Counted from the stretch's first letter, positions 36,721 through 44,891 are shown. The stretch is DNA of 64,000 nt from Sulfurimonas sp. HSL-1656 (GCF_039645585.1 NZ_CP147915.1:496001-560000); one strand, 5' to 3'. A program made the numbers and translations. Notes: generated by a model from the sequence alone, not told the origin.

Positions 36721-37326
36721 TTAGCTCTTTTTGAGCACGTCGTGGATGACGGTGTATTTGCCGGCCCATGCACTGATGATGTCCGTCGCCGTCTGGGCAC
36801 CGTAGCCCGCGGCCGAGGCGAACATGGAGGTGGCACCCGCCGCGCAGCCGGTGACATACTTGCCTTCGCCGATGACGCCGTTACTGTTCTCGATCATCAC
36901 CATGCCGGGGCGCGGGGCGCGGACGTGGTCGACGACGGGGGCACCGATGCCCTCGACGGCGATGGTCTGCATCCCGTTGGCAAAGACGACGGTGTCGGCT
37001 TCGAAGGTCTCGCCCGCTTCGGTCGTGACCGTGAAGGCCCCGGCGCTCCCGGAGACGGAGACGACGGTTCCTTTCTCCAGGACGACGTTCTCATAGGCTT
37101 CCGCCCGCGCTGCCAGAGAGGCGAGGAGCTCGGGCCCCTTCGTCCCCTCGGCGACGCCCGGGACGTTGTGGAGCTCCGCCATGTTCAGGTGGGACTTCCC
37201 GGCGTCGATGACGAGGATCTGTTTCGTGCTCGCGACCTCCATTTTCGGTCCTGCCGATCCCAGCGTGATGGCGCACGAGAGGCCCGAAACCCCGCCGCCG
37301 ATGATAATGACGTCATATTTTTGCAT
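36721..37326 (-). CDS. Single-domain FAD-binding oxidoreductase-like protein
   Basis: 201 aa. It begins with a Rossmann FAD motif (DVIIIGGGVSGLSCAI) and has the thioredoxin-reductase-like TVVFANGM and GKYVTGCAAGAT segments near the C-terminus. The NAD(P)H-binding domain normally inserted in thioredoxin reductases is absent, so it cannot be a standard reductase. It may take electrons from a partner or be a flavin sensor. It is upstream of the cyclophilin-like gene and shares an operator-like motif with the iron alcohol dehydrogenase. Confidence 0.75.
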   Translation of the reverse strand: MQKYDVIIIGGGVSGLSCAITLGSAGPKMEVASTKQILVIDAGKSHLNMAELHNVPGVAEGTKGPELLASLAARAEAYENVVLEKGTVVSVSGSAGAFTVTTEAGETFEADTVVFANGMQTIAVEGIGAPVVDHVRAPRPGMVMIENSNGVIGEGKYVTGCAAGATSMFASAAGYGAQTATDIISAWAGKYTVIHDVLKKS

Positions 37327-37349
37327 CTTCTCTCCTTTGCGTAGAGTCT

Positions 37350-37411
37350 ATTTTAGCAGTCCACCCCGGTAAAGGGGTAGCACGATACCGGCACAGGATT
37401 GCCCGATACTA
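37350..37411 (-). promoter_or_regulatory. Promoter and candidate AraC-type operator of the flavoprotein gene
   Basis: On the minus strand, TAAAAT lies at 37355-37350. TAGTATCGGGCAA (37411-37399) ends 44 bp upstream of it and 73 bp from the ATG. It matches the motif at 36161-36173 in 12 of 13 positions with almost identical spacing. Confidence 0.5.
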
Positions 37412-37421
37412 CAAATGTGGG

Positions 37422-38165
37422 TTAGGACATATACGCCCCGCCGCTGACGGAGAGGTAGGCCCCCGTCACCTGGGCGCTCTCCTCTTTGGCGAGGAAGCTG
37501 ACGGCGTTCGCGACGTCTTCGGGTCTGGAGATCGTCTGCGTCGGCGTCATGGAGCGGATGAACTCCTTGAACGCCTCCGGGGCCCCTTCGGTCGCATCGG
37601 TCAGCACCAGGCCCGGTGCGACGATGTTGGAGGTGATGCCGTGCGCACCCAGCTCCTGCGCAAGGTACTTGCTGAAGGTGTCCAGCGCGCCCTTGGCGGA
37701 ACCGTGGGCGATGAAAGAGGGTGCCGGACTCTCGGAGAGGGTGCTGGAGATAAAGATCAGACGGCCGAACTTCTTCTCCACCATCGAGGCCGCGGCGTAC
37801 CGGGCACAGAGGTAGGAGGCGCGCATCTCGTCGTTGAGCTTCTGGGAAAATTCCTCCCAGCTCTGCTCCATGAAGGGCTTTTGCGTAAAGTTCATGTTGG
37901 CGTTGGAGACGAGGATGTCGACGCCGCCGTGGTCGCGTTTGATGGTGTCGAACATCGCTTTGATGCTCGCTTCGTCCCGGACATCCGCCTGGATGGCATA
38001 CGCTTCGCCGCCGGCACCGTTGATGGCCGAGGCCAGGTCATTGGCGACCTGGGTGCTGTTGACGTAGTTGATGAACACGCGGTGGCCGTCGCCGGCGAGG
38101 GCTTTGGCCGTGGCCGCACCGATGCCTCTGGCACCGCCGGTGATCAGAACATTTTTCTTAGACAT
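37422..38165 (-). CDS. Short-chain dehydrogenase/reductase (FabG-like fold)
   Basis: NAD(P)-dependent oxidoreductase of 247 aa. Cofactor motif ITGGARGIGAATA is at the N-terminus and NAG-like SNAN at about residue 85. The catalytic Ser is in FISSTLSE, but the usual YxxxK is replaced by HGSAKGALD, so the Tyr position is His. That may mean altered activity. The start ATG at 38165 has AAGGACC upstream; another ATG 15 bases earlier is possible. It is divergent from the AraC-type regulator at 38380. Confidence 0.85.
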   Translation of the reverse strand: MSKKNVLITGGARGIGAATAKALAGDGHRVFINYVNSTQVANDLASAINGAGGEAYAIQADVRDEASIKAMFDTIKRDHGGVDILVSNANMNFTQKPFMEQSWEEFSQKLNDEMRASYLCARYAAASMVEKKFGRLIFISSTLSESPAPSFIAHGSAKGALDTFSKYLAQELGAHGITSNIVAPGLVLTDATEGAPEAFKEFIRSMTPTQTISRPEDVANAVSFLAKEESAQVTGAYLSVSGGAYMS

Positions 38166-38334
38166 TTCAGGTCCTTTCATAATTGGGTTGTTGGGTACTA
38201 TTGTAGCAGTGGGCCTGTTTCCGTGTAAGAGTAAAAATTCCTATTTATTGTCAATTTTTCTTATTTAAAAAATTAATGAGCTTAAATACTTAATATAAAC
38301 GCTATATTTTGACTGTCTAATGGACAAAAGCACG

Positions 38335-38340
38335 TATAAT
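38335..38340 (+). promoter_or_regulatory. Promoter -10 box of the first AraC-type regulator gene
   Basis: TATAAT about 40 bp before the ATG at 38380, within an AT-rich divergent region. On the other strand TACAAT (38205-38200) is a likely -10 box for the SDR gene. Confidence 0.5.
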
Positions 38341-38379
38341 CGTTAAAATGACTCCCTAGCGAAATGATCAGGATTTATT

Positions 38380-39264
38380 ATGGAACTGTTGAGCATGTCC
38401 CAGGCGCTGGACCGCTACAGGCAAGTCCACCTCGAAGCCCCCGCATTCGGCATGAACGTCCTCGCGGACGATTTCCGGCCCGCCGACATCGTCATCCTCC
38501 AGAGCAACTCCCAGCGCAAGGAGGGGGTGCCCGTACGGTGCGATTTTTACACGATGGTGTTCTGCCTGGCGGGAGGCTCGATCCGTTACGTGAACCAGTT
38601 CGAGTACACCATCAACGCGCACTCCCTGCACCTGCTGCCGCCGGGTTCGATTCATTCGTTCAAAGATACCTTTGACACGACGCGGTATTATGTGATCCTC
38701 TTTGAGAAGGATTTCCCCGAAGAGCCGTCGCTGCTGGCCTTTCATGACAAACACCTCGAAAGCGTCGACCTGGAACCGGTGCTGTTCGGCAGGGTCAAAG
38801 AGATCTTTGAAGAGATCGAGCGCGAGCTCAAAAAGTCCGACATCGACAGCGGCCTTTATGCCAAGCACCTGCTGGACCTGATTTTGCTGATCATGAAACG
38901 GGAGAAGCTGAAACTGAAGAGCGATGTGCCCAGGACGCGAAGCGACGTCATCTGCAGCCGCTTCCTCTCTTTGCTCGAAGAGCACTTCAAGACCATGAAG
39001 CGTGTCGATGACTATGCATCGTTGCTCGACCTGACGCCGAAGTACCTCAGCGAAACGGTCAAGGCAAACCTGGGGAAGAGCGCGCTGCACTACATCCATA
39101 AACGCATCGTCAAGGAGGCCGAGTACCTGCTGGTCTATACCGACAGGACGGTCGGCAGCATCGCCGCGGCGCTCAATTTTCATGACGCCTCCCAGTTCAC
39201 CAAGTTCTTCAAACAGAAAGTCGGCAAAAGCCCGAAGCAGTACCGTATAGACAATGCCGTGTAG
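38380..39264 (+). CDS. AraC-family transcriptional regulator
   Basis: 294 aa. The N-terminal cupin-like sensing domain (about 20-140, FYTMVFCLAGGSIRYVNQF, LLPPGSIHSF) is followed by a C-terminal double helix-turn-helix (about 190-290, DYASLLDLTPKYLSETVK and INH-type ALNFHDASQFTKFFKQKVGKSPKQYR). It is divergent from an SDR gene and beside a redox cluster (34938-38165), whose shared upstream motif is its likely target. The ligand is unknown; reactive aldehydes are a guess from the target genes. Confidence 0.9.
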   Translation: MELLSMSQALDRYRQVHLEAPAFGMNVLADDFRPADIVILQSNSQRKEGVPVRCDFYTMVFCLAGGSIRYVNQFEYTINAHSLHLLPPGSIHSFKDTFDTTRYYVILFEKDFPEEPSLLAFHDKHLESVDLEPVLFGRVKEIFEEIERELKKSDIDSGLYAKHLLDLILLIMKREKLKLKSDVPRTRSDVICSRFLSLLEEHFKTMKRVDDYASLLDLTPKYLSETVKANLGKSALHYIHKRIVKEAEYLLVYTDRTVGSIAAALNFHDASQFTKFFKQKVGKSPKQYRIDNAV

Positions 39265-39348
39265 CCTCCGTATATGTTGTGCGGAAACGGGGAGATGATT
39301 GCATAAATTTTGGGCGCGTACCGGGCTGCAACCCCTCAGGCCATCGAT

Positions 39349-39354
39349 TACAAT
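39349..39354 (+). promoter_or_regulatory. Promoter -10 box of the amidotransferase gene
   Basis: TACAAT 20 bp before the GTG at 39375. The short leader still leaves room for the GAGGGG ribosome binding site. Confidence 0.4.
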
Positions 39355-39374
39355 AGCGCAAAAAAAGAGGGGCC

Positions 39375-40091
39375 GTGAAACAGATCTGCATCATCAAAAC
39401 GGGATCGACGTTCGGGACGACCAGAAGCGCGTACAATGATTTTGAAGACTGGATCGTCGCCAAGCTGGAGCTGCCGCAATCGCGCCCCTTTACGGTGAAC
39501 GTGCAGGGAGGTGACGCCCTGCCGGACCTGGAACAGTGTGACGGCGTGATCGTCACCGGGTCGCACTCCATGGTTACCGACGATGAGGCCTGGAGCCGTC
39601 AGACGGCGGCGTGGCTGGCGGAAGCAGTGGCGCGGGGCATCCCGATGCTTGCGATCTGCTACGGGCACCAGCTCCTGGCCAAGGCCCTGGGCGGCGTCTC
39701 GGGCTACCACCGCAGCGGGATGGAGATAGGCACGGTCGCCGTCGAACTGACCGACAGCGCCCGGGACGACCGGCTCTTTTGCGAACTGCCGCAGCGTTTC
39801 GACGCCCATACCATCCACTCCCAGACGGTTGTCACCCTGCCCGAAGGCGCCGTGAGGCTTGCGTTCAACGCCCATGATGAGAACCACGCCTTCAGGATGG
39901 GGCCGAGTGCCTGGGGTGTGCAGTTCCACCCCGAGTTCGACAGGGCCGTGATGCGCTCCTATATCGATGAGGTGTCCAAATCCGAGCCATTAGGGGAGGA
40001 GAAGCGGGCGGCACTGCTGGAAGCGGCGCGGGAAACCGCCGAAGCGACGGCGATCCTGAAGCGGTTCGAGAAGCTCGTCTGCGAAGGGTAA
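39375..40091 (+). CDS. Class I glutamine amidotransferase-like protein
   Basis: 238 aa, GATase1 fold. The nucleophile elbow AICYGHQLLAKALGG has the catalytic Cys at about residue 95, and the His-Glu pair is in QFHPEF (about 184-189). It lacks a fused synthetase domain, so it belongs to the stand-alone GMP-synthase-like group (YfeJ type), some of which act as gamma-glutamyl hydrolases. It starts at a GTG with GAGGGG upstream. The neighbours suggest no pathway. Confidence 0.85.
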   Translation: MKQICIIKTGSTFGTTRSAYNDFEDWIVAKLELPQSRPFTVNVQGGDALPDLEQCDGVIVTGSHSMVTDDEAWSRQTAAWLAEAVARGIPMLAICYGHQLLAKALGGVSGYHRSGMEIGTVAVELTDSARDDRLFCELPQRFDAHTIHSQTVVTLPEGAVRLAFNAHDENHAFRMGPSAWGVQFHPEFDRAVMRSYIDEVSKSEPLGEEKRAALLEAARETAEATAILKRFEKLVCEG

Positions 40092-40103
40092 AGCGGCCTT
40101 TTT

Positions 40104-40835
40104 TCAGCCGTCGCCCGCTGTGAGCAGGTCGCGGAGCAGTTGCCGGGCGACGTTGGCTTCGCGCGCTCCTACTTTTGCCTCAAGCACGGTGACGAACGCT
40201 CTCATCTGATCGGCACTCAATCCCGCATTCATCGCCGCACCCAGATGGAACCTTAGCTGCCCCTCCGTGCCGGGCATGGCGGCCAGTGCCGAGACGGTGA
40301 CCAGTTCCCTGCTCCGGTGGTCCAGAACGTCCCGGGCGAAGATGTCCGCAAAGAGGTGCGCTTTGAGGTAGGTGTCCATCACCGGGGTAAAGAGCTGGTA
40401 GCCCGCAGCGGGTGGCTCCTCCGTAACGCCCATCAGCTTACGGCGTACCTCTGCGCCGTATGCATTCCTGTCCATACCCTTTGGCAGCGGCGAAGCCGCT
40501 TTGCCGACGGTGTCCTTGATCCCCTCGGCCTCGCGGGCCTTCATGACCTCCATAAACGCGTTGATGCCGTTGAGGCTGCGCGGGAATCCGCAGTAGGCGT
40601 AGAGCTGGATAAGGATCTCTTTGATCTCGTTGACGCTGAGGCCCGCGTCGAGCCCTTTCTCCAGCGCGGGTTTGAGACGCTCCATATCGCCTGCTGCCGT
40701 CAACGCGGCGATGGGGATCATGGCCTGTTCTTTCGCCGTGAGGGCTTCGACTTCTTTAGGTCCACCCATATCTGCCGCGAAACTGCAGGTAACGCTGAAG
40801 AGGGAAAACAGAAAAGTGATCATTCCGGTTCGCAT
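40104..40835 (-). CDS. Exported carboxymuconolactone decarboxylase/AhpD-family protein
   Basis: 243 aa with a signal peptide (cleavage near FAA-D, about residue 20) and two tandem CMD domains (about 45-115 and 145-235). The first has LIQLYAYCGFPRSLNGI. The AhpD CxxC motif is not present. Such periplasmic double-CMD proteins commonly occur with cupins and alcohol dehydrogenases. This is the last gene of a five-gene leftward cluster that starts at 43731. Its substrate is unknown. Confidence 0.8.
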   Translation of the reverse strand: MRTGMITFLFSLFSVTCSFAADMGGPKEVEALTAKEQAMIPIAALTAAGDMERLKPALEKGLDAGLSVNEIKEILIQLYAYCGFPRSLNGINAFMEVMKAREAEGIKDTVGKAASPLPKGMDRNAYGAEVRRKLMGVTEEPPAAGYQLFTPVMDTYLKAHLFADIFARDVLDHRSRELVTVSALAAMPGTEGQLRFHLGAAMNAGLSADQMRAFVTVLEAKVGAREANVARQLLRDLLTAGDG

Positions 40836-40844
40836 GGCTGCTCC

Positions 40845-41357
40845 TTATTTTCCGGCATATTGCTCATCGGTGACCGGTTCGAGCCACTCGACATTCTTGC
40901 CGTTTTTATCGCTACCCGTGATGACCAGGTGCGTCATGGCGATCTTTTCCGATGCCCCGTGCCAATGCTTGACCCCGACAGGGCACCAGACGACATCGCC
41001 GACTCTAAGCGTACGGCGTTCCCCCTTCCAGGTCTGCGTGTAGCCGACGCCCGACGTGACGATCATATGCTGACCCGCCGGGTGGGTATGCCAGTGCGTT
41101 CTTGCACCCGGCTCAAAGGTGACATAGGCAGCGGACTGCATGTTGTCATCTGTCGCCGGATAGAGAAAATCGATGCGGACCTCTCCCCCGCTGAAGTATT
41201 GTTTGAAAGCGGACTTGTTGACGACGAGGGATGGTCTTGTGTCGACGGGGGAGATCCGCTGCGTCGTATTTGCCGACGCCTCTTCGGCCTGAACCGGAGC
41301 CGCCATGAGCAGACCGCCTGCCAAAAGCATCAGGGAAAACGTCTGTACCGAAATCAT
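40845..41357 (-). CDS. Exported cupin-domain protein
   Basis: 170 aa. The signal peptide ends near VQA-E (about residue 24). The single cupin barrel has metal ligands in THWHTHPAGQHMIV and GVKHWHGAS. It resembles the cytoplasmic cupin next door (WLEPV and KHWHGA are shared), so the two may be old duplicates placed in different compartments. It lies within the adh-SDR-cupin-cupin-CMD cluster. Confidence 0.85.
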   Translation of the reverse strand: MISVQTFSLMLLAGGLLMAAPVQAEEASANTTQRISPVDTRPSLVVNKSAFKQYFSGGEVRIDFLYPATDDNMQSAAYVTFEPGARTHWHTHPAGQHMIVTSGVGYTQTWKGERRTLRVGDVVWCPVGVKHWHGASEKIAMTHLVITGSDKNGKNVEWLEPVTDEQYAGK

Positions 41358-41360
41358 CGC

Positions 41361-41801
41361 TTATCCTTTCAGGGTGCGGTAGTACGCATCGTCTACAGGC
41401 TCCAGCCACTCGTTGCTCGTTTCCGTCCCCGGGATCTCGACGGAGATGTGGCTGAACCAGCTGTCGGCCTTGGCGCCGTGCCAGTGTTTGACTTCCGTCG
41501 GGATATAGACGACGGAGCCCTCCTGTAGGCTGACGGCATCTTCCCCCTCTTTCTGGTACCACCCTTCGCCCGCGGTGCAGATCAACAGCTGCCCGCCACC
41601 GGTTGCGGCGTGGTGGATGTGCCAGTTGTTGCGGCATCCCGGCTCGAAGGTTACGTTGGCGACGAAGGCGGGGGAGCCTTCGGGGTTGATCGCGAGGTTC
41701 AGGAAAGAGTCGCCGATGAAGTATTTCGCATACATCTCATTGGGCACGCCCGTTCCGAACATATTGGCCTTGTCGAATTGCTTTTTATCCGTGTATTTCA
41801 T
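41361..41801 (-). CDS. Cupin-domain protein
   Basis: 146 aa without a signal peptide. Cupin motifs: NNWHIHHAATGGGQLLIC and VKHWHGAKADSWFSH. I set the start at ATG 41801 because AAAGGAG lies nine bases upstream and the product then begins with MKYTDKKQF; the longer open frame runs into the SDR gene. It lies three bases before the exported cupin, consistent with one transcript. It may be a small-molecule isomerase or a binding protein. Confidence 0.83.
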   Translation of the reverse strand: MKYTDKKQFDKANMFGTGVPNEMYAKYFIGDSFLNLAINPEGSPAFVANVTFEPGCRNNWHIHHAATGGGQLLICTAGEGWYQKEGEDAVSLQEGSVVYIPTEVKHWHGAKADSWFSHISVEIPGTETSNEWLEPVDDAYYRTLKG

Positions 41802-41826
41802 AGTGTCTGCTCCTTTACAGCGCGGT

Positions 41827-42555
41827 TCAACCCGCCGGAAAGCGGATGCCGCTGATCGCTTCGCATCGTGCGAGCAGCACCTCCTGCGCAGGCTCGTCAT
41901 CGGCTTTTGAGTCATAAGACGCCTCTTTCATATGGAAAAGGTATCGGCCGCTGACGGCGGCATCTCCGCCCGAGGCGAGCCATACCTGGGTCTTCGCCCC
42001 CTCCTGCAGGTCGTCCGGCGCGCCTTTGCCGCCCATCTTGGTGGGGACCCACCCGGGGTCGACGGTGTTGGCGTGGATACCCGGCCATCGGCGCGCCACG
42101 GCTTTGGCGAGCATCAATACCAGCAGCTTGGAGTCAGAGTAGGTGACACCCGTCTCCGGCGAGAGAGCATGTATGTCTACGCTGCCGTGGGTGTGCATGT
42201 TGGAACCGATGTAAACAAGCCGTTTCGGTGGCTCGATCAGCGCCGTCAGGATGTAGGGGGCAAGCACGTTGACCGCAAAGATCGCGGGCTTCGGCGCCTG
42301 GTAGACGCCCGCATTGTGGATGACGGCATCGAACCGCCCCAGCGCGTTGACCTCCTCGGCCAGACGTTTGGTCGCTTCCATGTCGTAAAGGTCAGCAATC
42401 AGTATAGCTTTGGCTTTCGGAAGCAGCCGCTTCGCATCTTCCGCCCGTTCGGCATTGCGCGCATGCAGGACGACAACGTGTCCCGCTTCGACCAGCATCC
42501 GTGCCGCGATCAATCCCAGGCCGTCGGACGACCCGGTGATGAATATTTTTGCCAT
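41827..42555 (-). CDS. Short-chain dehydrogenase/reductase
   Basis: 242-aa NAD(P)-dependent enzyme. Cofactor motif ITGSSDGLGLIAA is at the N-terminus, with NAG in VIHNAGVY (about residue 85). Catalytic YSDSK is at about 138 (Tyr and Lys both present), unlike the SDR at 37422. It begins 12 bp downstream of the alcohol dehydrogenase gene and belongs to the same cluster. The substrate is unknown. Confidence 0.87.
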   Translation of the reverse strand: MAKIFITGSSDGLGLIAARMLVEAGHVVVLHARNAERAEDAKRLLPKAKAILIADLYDMEATKRLAEEVNALGRFDAVIHNAGVYQAPKPAIFAVNVLAPYILTALIEPPKRLVYIGSNMHTHGSVDIHALSPETGVTYSDSKLLVLMLAKAVARRWPGIHANTVDPGWVPTKMGGKGAPDDLQEGAKTQVWLASGGDAAVSGRYLFHMKEASYDSKADDEPAQEVLLARCEAISGIRFPAG

Positions 42556-42567
42556 TTCGCTACCGGA

Positions 42568-43731
42568 TCAAATGGTTGCTGAGTCGATAACGTATCTGTA
42601 TCTCGCCTCTTTGTTTACAACTTTTTTCCATGCCTCGGTGATCTCTTCGGCTGTAATCATCTCGATTTGCGGATAGATCTTATGTTCAGCACAGTAATCC
42701 ACCACTTCCTGTGTCTCTTTCATCCCCCCGATAAGCGACGCGTTGAAATTGACCCTGCTTGCTGCCAGGCCGAGATTATTCAAGAGTATCTCAAATCGTT
42801 CCGGCATACCTACATAGGTAAAGAAACCTTTTGGTTTGACCGTAGCGACATAGGGAGCTACATCAAACTGATAAGGGATCGTACAGACCATATAATCCAG
42901 CTTACCTGCATGTTCATAGAGCTTTTGCGTATCGTCTACGACGATCACCTCTTTGGCGCCGAACCCTTTGATATCTTCCACTTTGTCTGCCGTTGTCGTA
43001 AAGGCATAGACCTCCGCCCCTTTGGAAACAGCGATCTTGATCGCCATATGCCCCAGACCGCCGATACCGGCCACGCCGACCTTGTCCCCTTTTTTGAGAT
43101 CGAACTTCATCAGGGGCGAATAGGTCGTGATCCCTGCGCACAGAAGCGGTGCCGCGACTTTGAAGTCGAGGCTCTCGGGAATGTGCACCACATAGTGATC
43201 CCTGACGACGATGCTTTTCGAGTAACCGCCCTGAGAAATGCCTGTCGGCTCTCTTTTGTCGGGATAGCCGTAGGTGAAGAGGGTGTCGGGCTGATACTGC
43301 TCTTCGTTTTCGCACGTCGTACAGCCGTCGACCATACAGCCCACACCGGCCCTGTCGCCGACTTTGAACCCGGTGACGTTTTTGCCGACGGCGGCGACGA
43401 TACCGACGATCTCATGCCCCGGGACCTGCGGGTACTGCTGCGGTCCCCAGTGCCCTTTCATCTGGTGGATGTCCGAGTGGCAGATCGAAGCGTACTTGAT
43501 GTCGATAAGGACATCGTTGTCTCCGACGGGACGGCGTTCGAACTCCCACGGCTTGAACACACCGCTGGTGTCGAATACCGCATACCCTTTTGTTTTGATG
43601 TTTCCGTTCATCGTTTTTCCTTTTTCATCTGCGAAGAGTGTGGCTGGGTCGATAAAAACCAGACCGGCTCCCAGCACTGCCGATTTCTTGATAAAGTCCC
43701 TTCTGGACTGATCGTTCGTTTTGTGTTCCAT
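42568..43731 (-). CDS. Zinc-type alcohol dehydrogenase with an N-terminal Tat signal
   Basis: 387 aa. The N-terminus has a twin-arginine motif (SRRDFIKK) followed by a hydrophobic stretch, which predicts export folded to the periplasm. The enzyme part resembles YahK/CAD dehydrogenases: catalytic zinc ligands in CHSDIHQ and PGHEIVG, and nucleotide site GIGGLGHMAIK. In the structural-zinc loop (GCTTCENEEQYQ) only part of the usual four-Cys set is present. A periplasmic NAD(P)-type enzyme is odd, so a bound cofactor or a retained signal should be considered. First gene of the cluster controlled from the divergent AraC-type gene. Confidence 0.87.
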   Translation of the reverse strand: MEHKTNDQSRRDFIKKSAVLGAGLVFIDPATLFADEKGKTMNGNIKTKGYAVFDTSGVFKPWEFERRPVGDNDVLIDIKYASICHSDIHQMKGHWGPQQYPQVPGHEIVGIVAAVGKNVTGFKVGDRAGVGCMVDGCTTCENEEQYQPDTLFTYGYPDKREPTGISQGGYSKSIVVRDHYVVHIPESLDFKVAAPLLCAGITTYSPLMKFDLKKGDKVGVAGIGGLGHMAIKIAVSKGAEVYAFTTTADKVEDIKGFGAKEVIVVDDTQKLYEHAGKLDYMVCTIPYQFDVAPYVATVKPKGFFTYVGMPERFEILLNNLGLAASRVNFNASLIGGMKETQEVVDYCAEHKIYPQIEMITAEEITEAWKKVVNKEARYRYVIDSATI

Positions 43732-43787
43732 CCGCGGCTCCTTGCATGGGATTGGTTGGCTGCCAAACGCAGCGACTGTATAAGTTT

Positions 43788-43863
43788 ATTGTATAGCAAT
43801 TTCCTAACCTGGGATAGAACGATCCTTTCTATTGATTGCCTATTTCTCCAAAAGTTGTATAAT
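43788..43863. promoter_or_regulatory. Divergent promoters of the alcohol dehydrogenase cluster and the second AraC-type gene
   Basis: On the minus strand TACAAT (43793-43788) faces the dehydrogenase gene. On the plus strand TATAAT (43858-43863) lies 20 bp before the regulator ATG. The 64 bp between the two boxes would contain any shared operator; I see no strong repeat there. Confidence 0.45.
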
Positions 43864-43883
43864 GGCCCAAATAAGGAGTGACC

Positions 43884-44771
43884 ATGTCCACTGAGCAGCT
43901 TGACCGTTACCGCGATGAGATCAAAGACCGGATCGGGGCGGCATTCCGGGGCGAAAACGCCATATCTACCCCTGTCGATGCGCTCTCCTTTTACTACAGC
44001 ACTACGCCGACGAACATGCTGGCGACCGTCTATGAACCCTCCATCTGTGTCATCGCACAGGGGGCCAAAGAGGTGGGCGTGGACGGAGAGCTTATCCCTT
44101 ACGATCCCGATATGTACCTGCTAGCCTCCGTCCATATGCCCGCGCAGGTCCGCATCACCGAGGCATCGGAAGATCGCCCCTATATGGGTTTGACCATTAC
44201 CTTTAGCATGGAGCAGATCTTCGACGTGCTCAAAGAGGTGGGGCGGTCGACAAACCCGTCGAAGGCTCCCAGAAGGGGGCTCTATTTCGGGGAGTTGCAG
44301 CCGCGCCTCCTCGACCCGGTTACCCGGCTGGTACGGCTTCTCGACACCCCCGAGGACATCCCGGTCATGGCACCCCTCATTACCAAGGAGATCCTCTATA
44401 ACATCATGCGCGACGAGGGCGGCGACTTTATCCGGCAGTACGTCATGGACGGGAGTGCGACCCAGCGGGTCGTCAAGGCGATTACGAAGATCAAGGACGA
44501 GTTCCGCGAGGCGCTGCAGGTCAGAGAGCTGGCACACCATGTCGGTATGAGCGAGTCCTCCCTCTACGCGAATTTCAAGAAGATTACGGGGATGAGCCCG
44601 CTGCAGTTCCAGAAGAGCCTCCGCCTCCAGGAAGCGCGCCAGCTGCTGATGTCGCGGGACGTCGAAGCGGCGGAGGTCGCGTTCGAAGTGGGCTACGAAA
44701 GCCCGTCGCAGTTCAGCCGGGAGTACGCCAGGATGTTCGGGCTGCCGCCCAAGGCGGACACCCGTTTATAA
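43884..44771 (+). CDS. AraC-family transcriptional regulator (AraC_N type)
   Basis: 295 aa. The N-terminal domain is of the AraC_N type (STPVDALSFYYSTTP, YEPSICVIAQGAKEV). The C-terminal double helix-turn-helix starts at about residue 205 (ELAHHVGMSESSLYANFKKITG, VAFEVGYESPSQFSREYARMFG). I chose the ATG at 43884 because AAGGAG is upstream. It is divergent from the five-gene dehydrogenase/SDR/cupin/CMD cluster, which is its probable target. It is not closely similar to the regulator at 38380. Confidence 0.9.
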   Translation: MSTEQLDRYRDEIKDRIGAAFRGENAISTPVDALSFYYSTTPTNMLATVYEPSICVIAQGAKEVGVDGELIPYDPDMYLLASVHMPAQVRITEASEDRPYMGLTITFSMEQIFDVLKEVGRSTNPSKAPRRGLYFGELQPRLLDPVTRLVRLLDTPEDIPVMAPLITKEILYNIMRDEGGDFIRQYVMDGSATQRVVKAITKIKDEFREALQVRELAHHVGMSESSLYANFKKITGMSPLQFQKSLRLQEARQLLMSRDVEAAEVAFEVGYESPSQFSREYARMFGLPPKADTRL

Positions 44772-44797
44772 AATTCCCCCTTTTTTCGTCCCAAAAC

Positions 44798-44834
44798 GTA
44801 AAGTTGAACTTTACAAAAAAGAAAAAATTATAAT
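44798..44834 (+). promoter_or_regulatory. Palindromic operator-like site over the cytochrome promoter
   Basis: GTAAAGTTGAACTTTAC (44798-44814) is a perfect palindrome around one central base. TATAAT at 44829-44834 follows after 14 bp, so the palindrome covers the expected -35 region. The ATG of the multihaem cytochrome gene is at 44892. A repressor site is the simplest reading. Confidence 0.5.
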
Positions 44835-44891
44835 AACTCTGTGATAGATCTGCGGTAGAATCGTTTAAAATTTCCGTCGGAGTGATATAGA

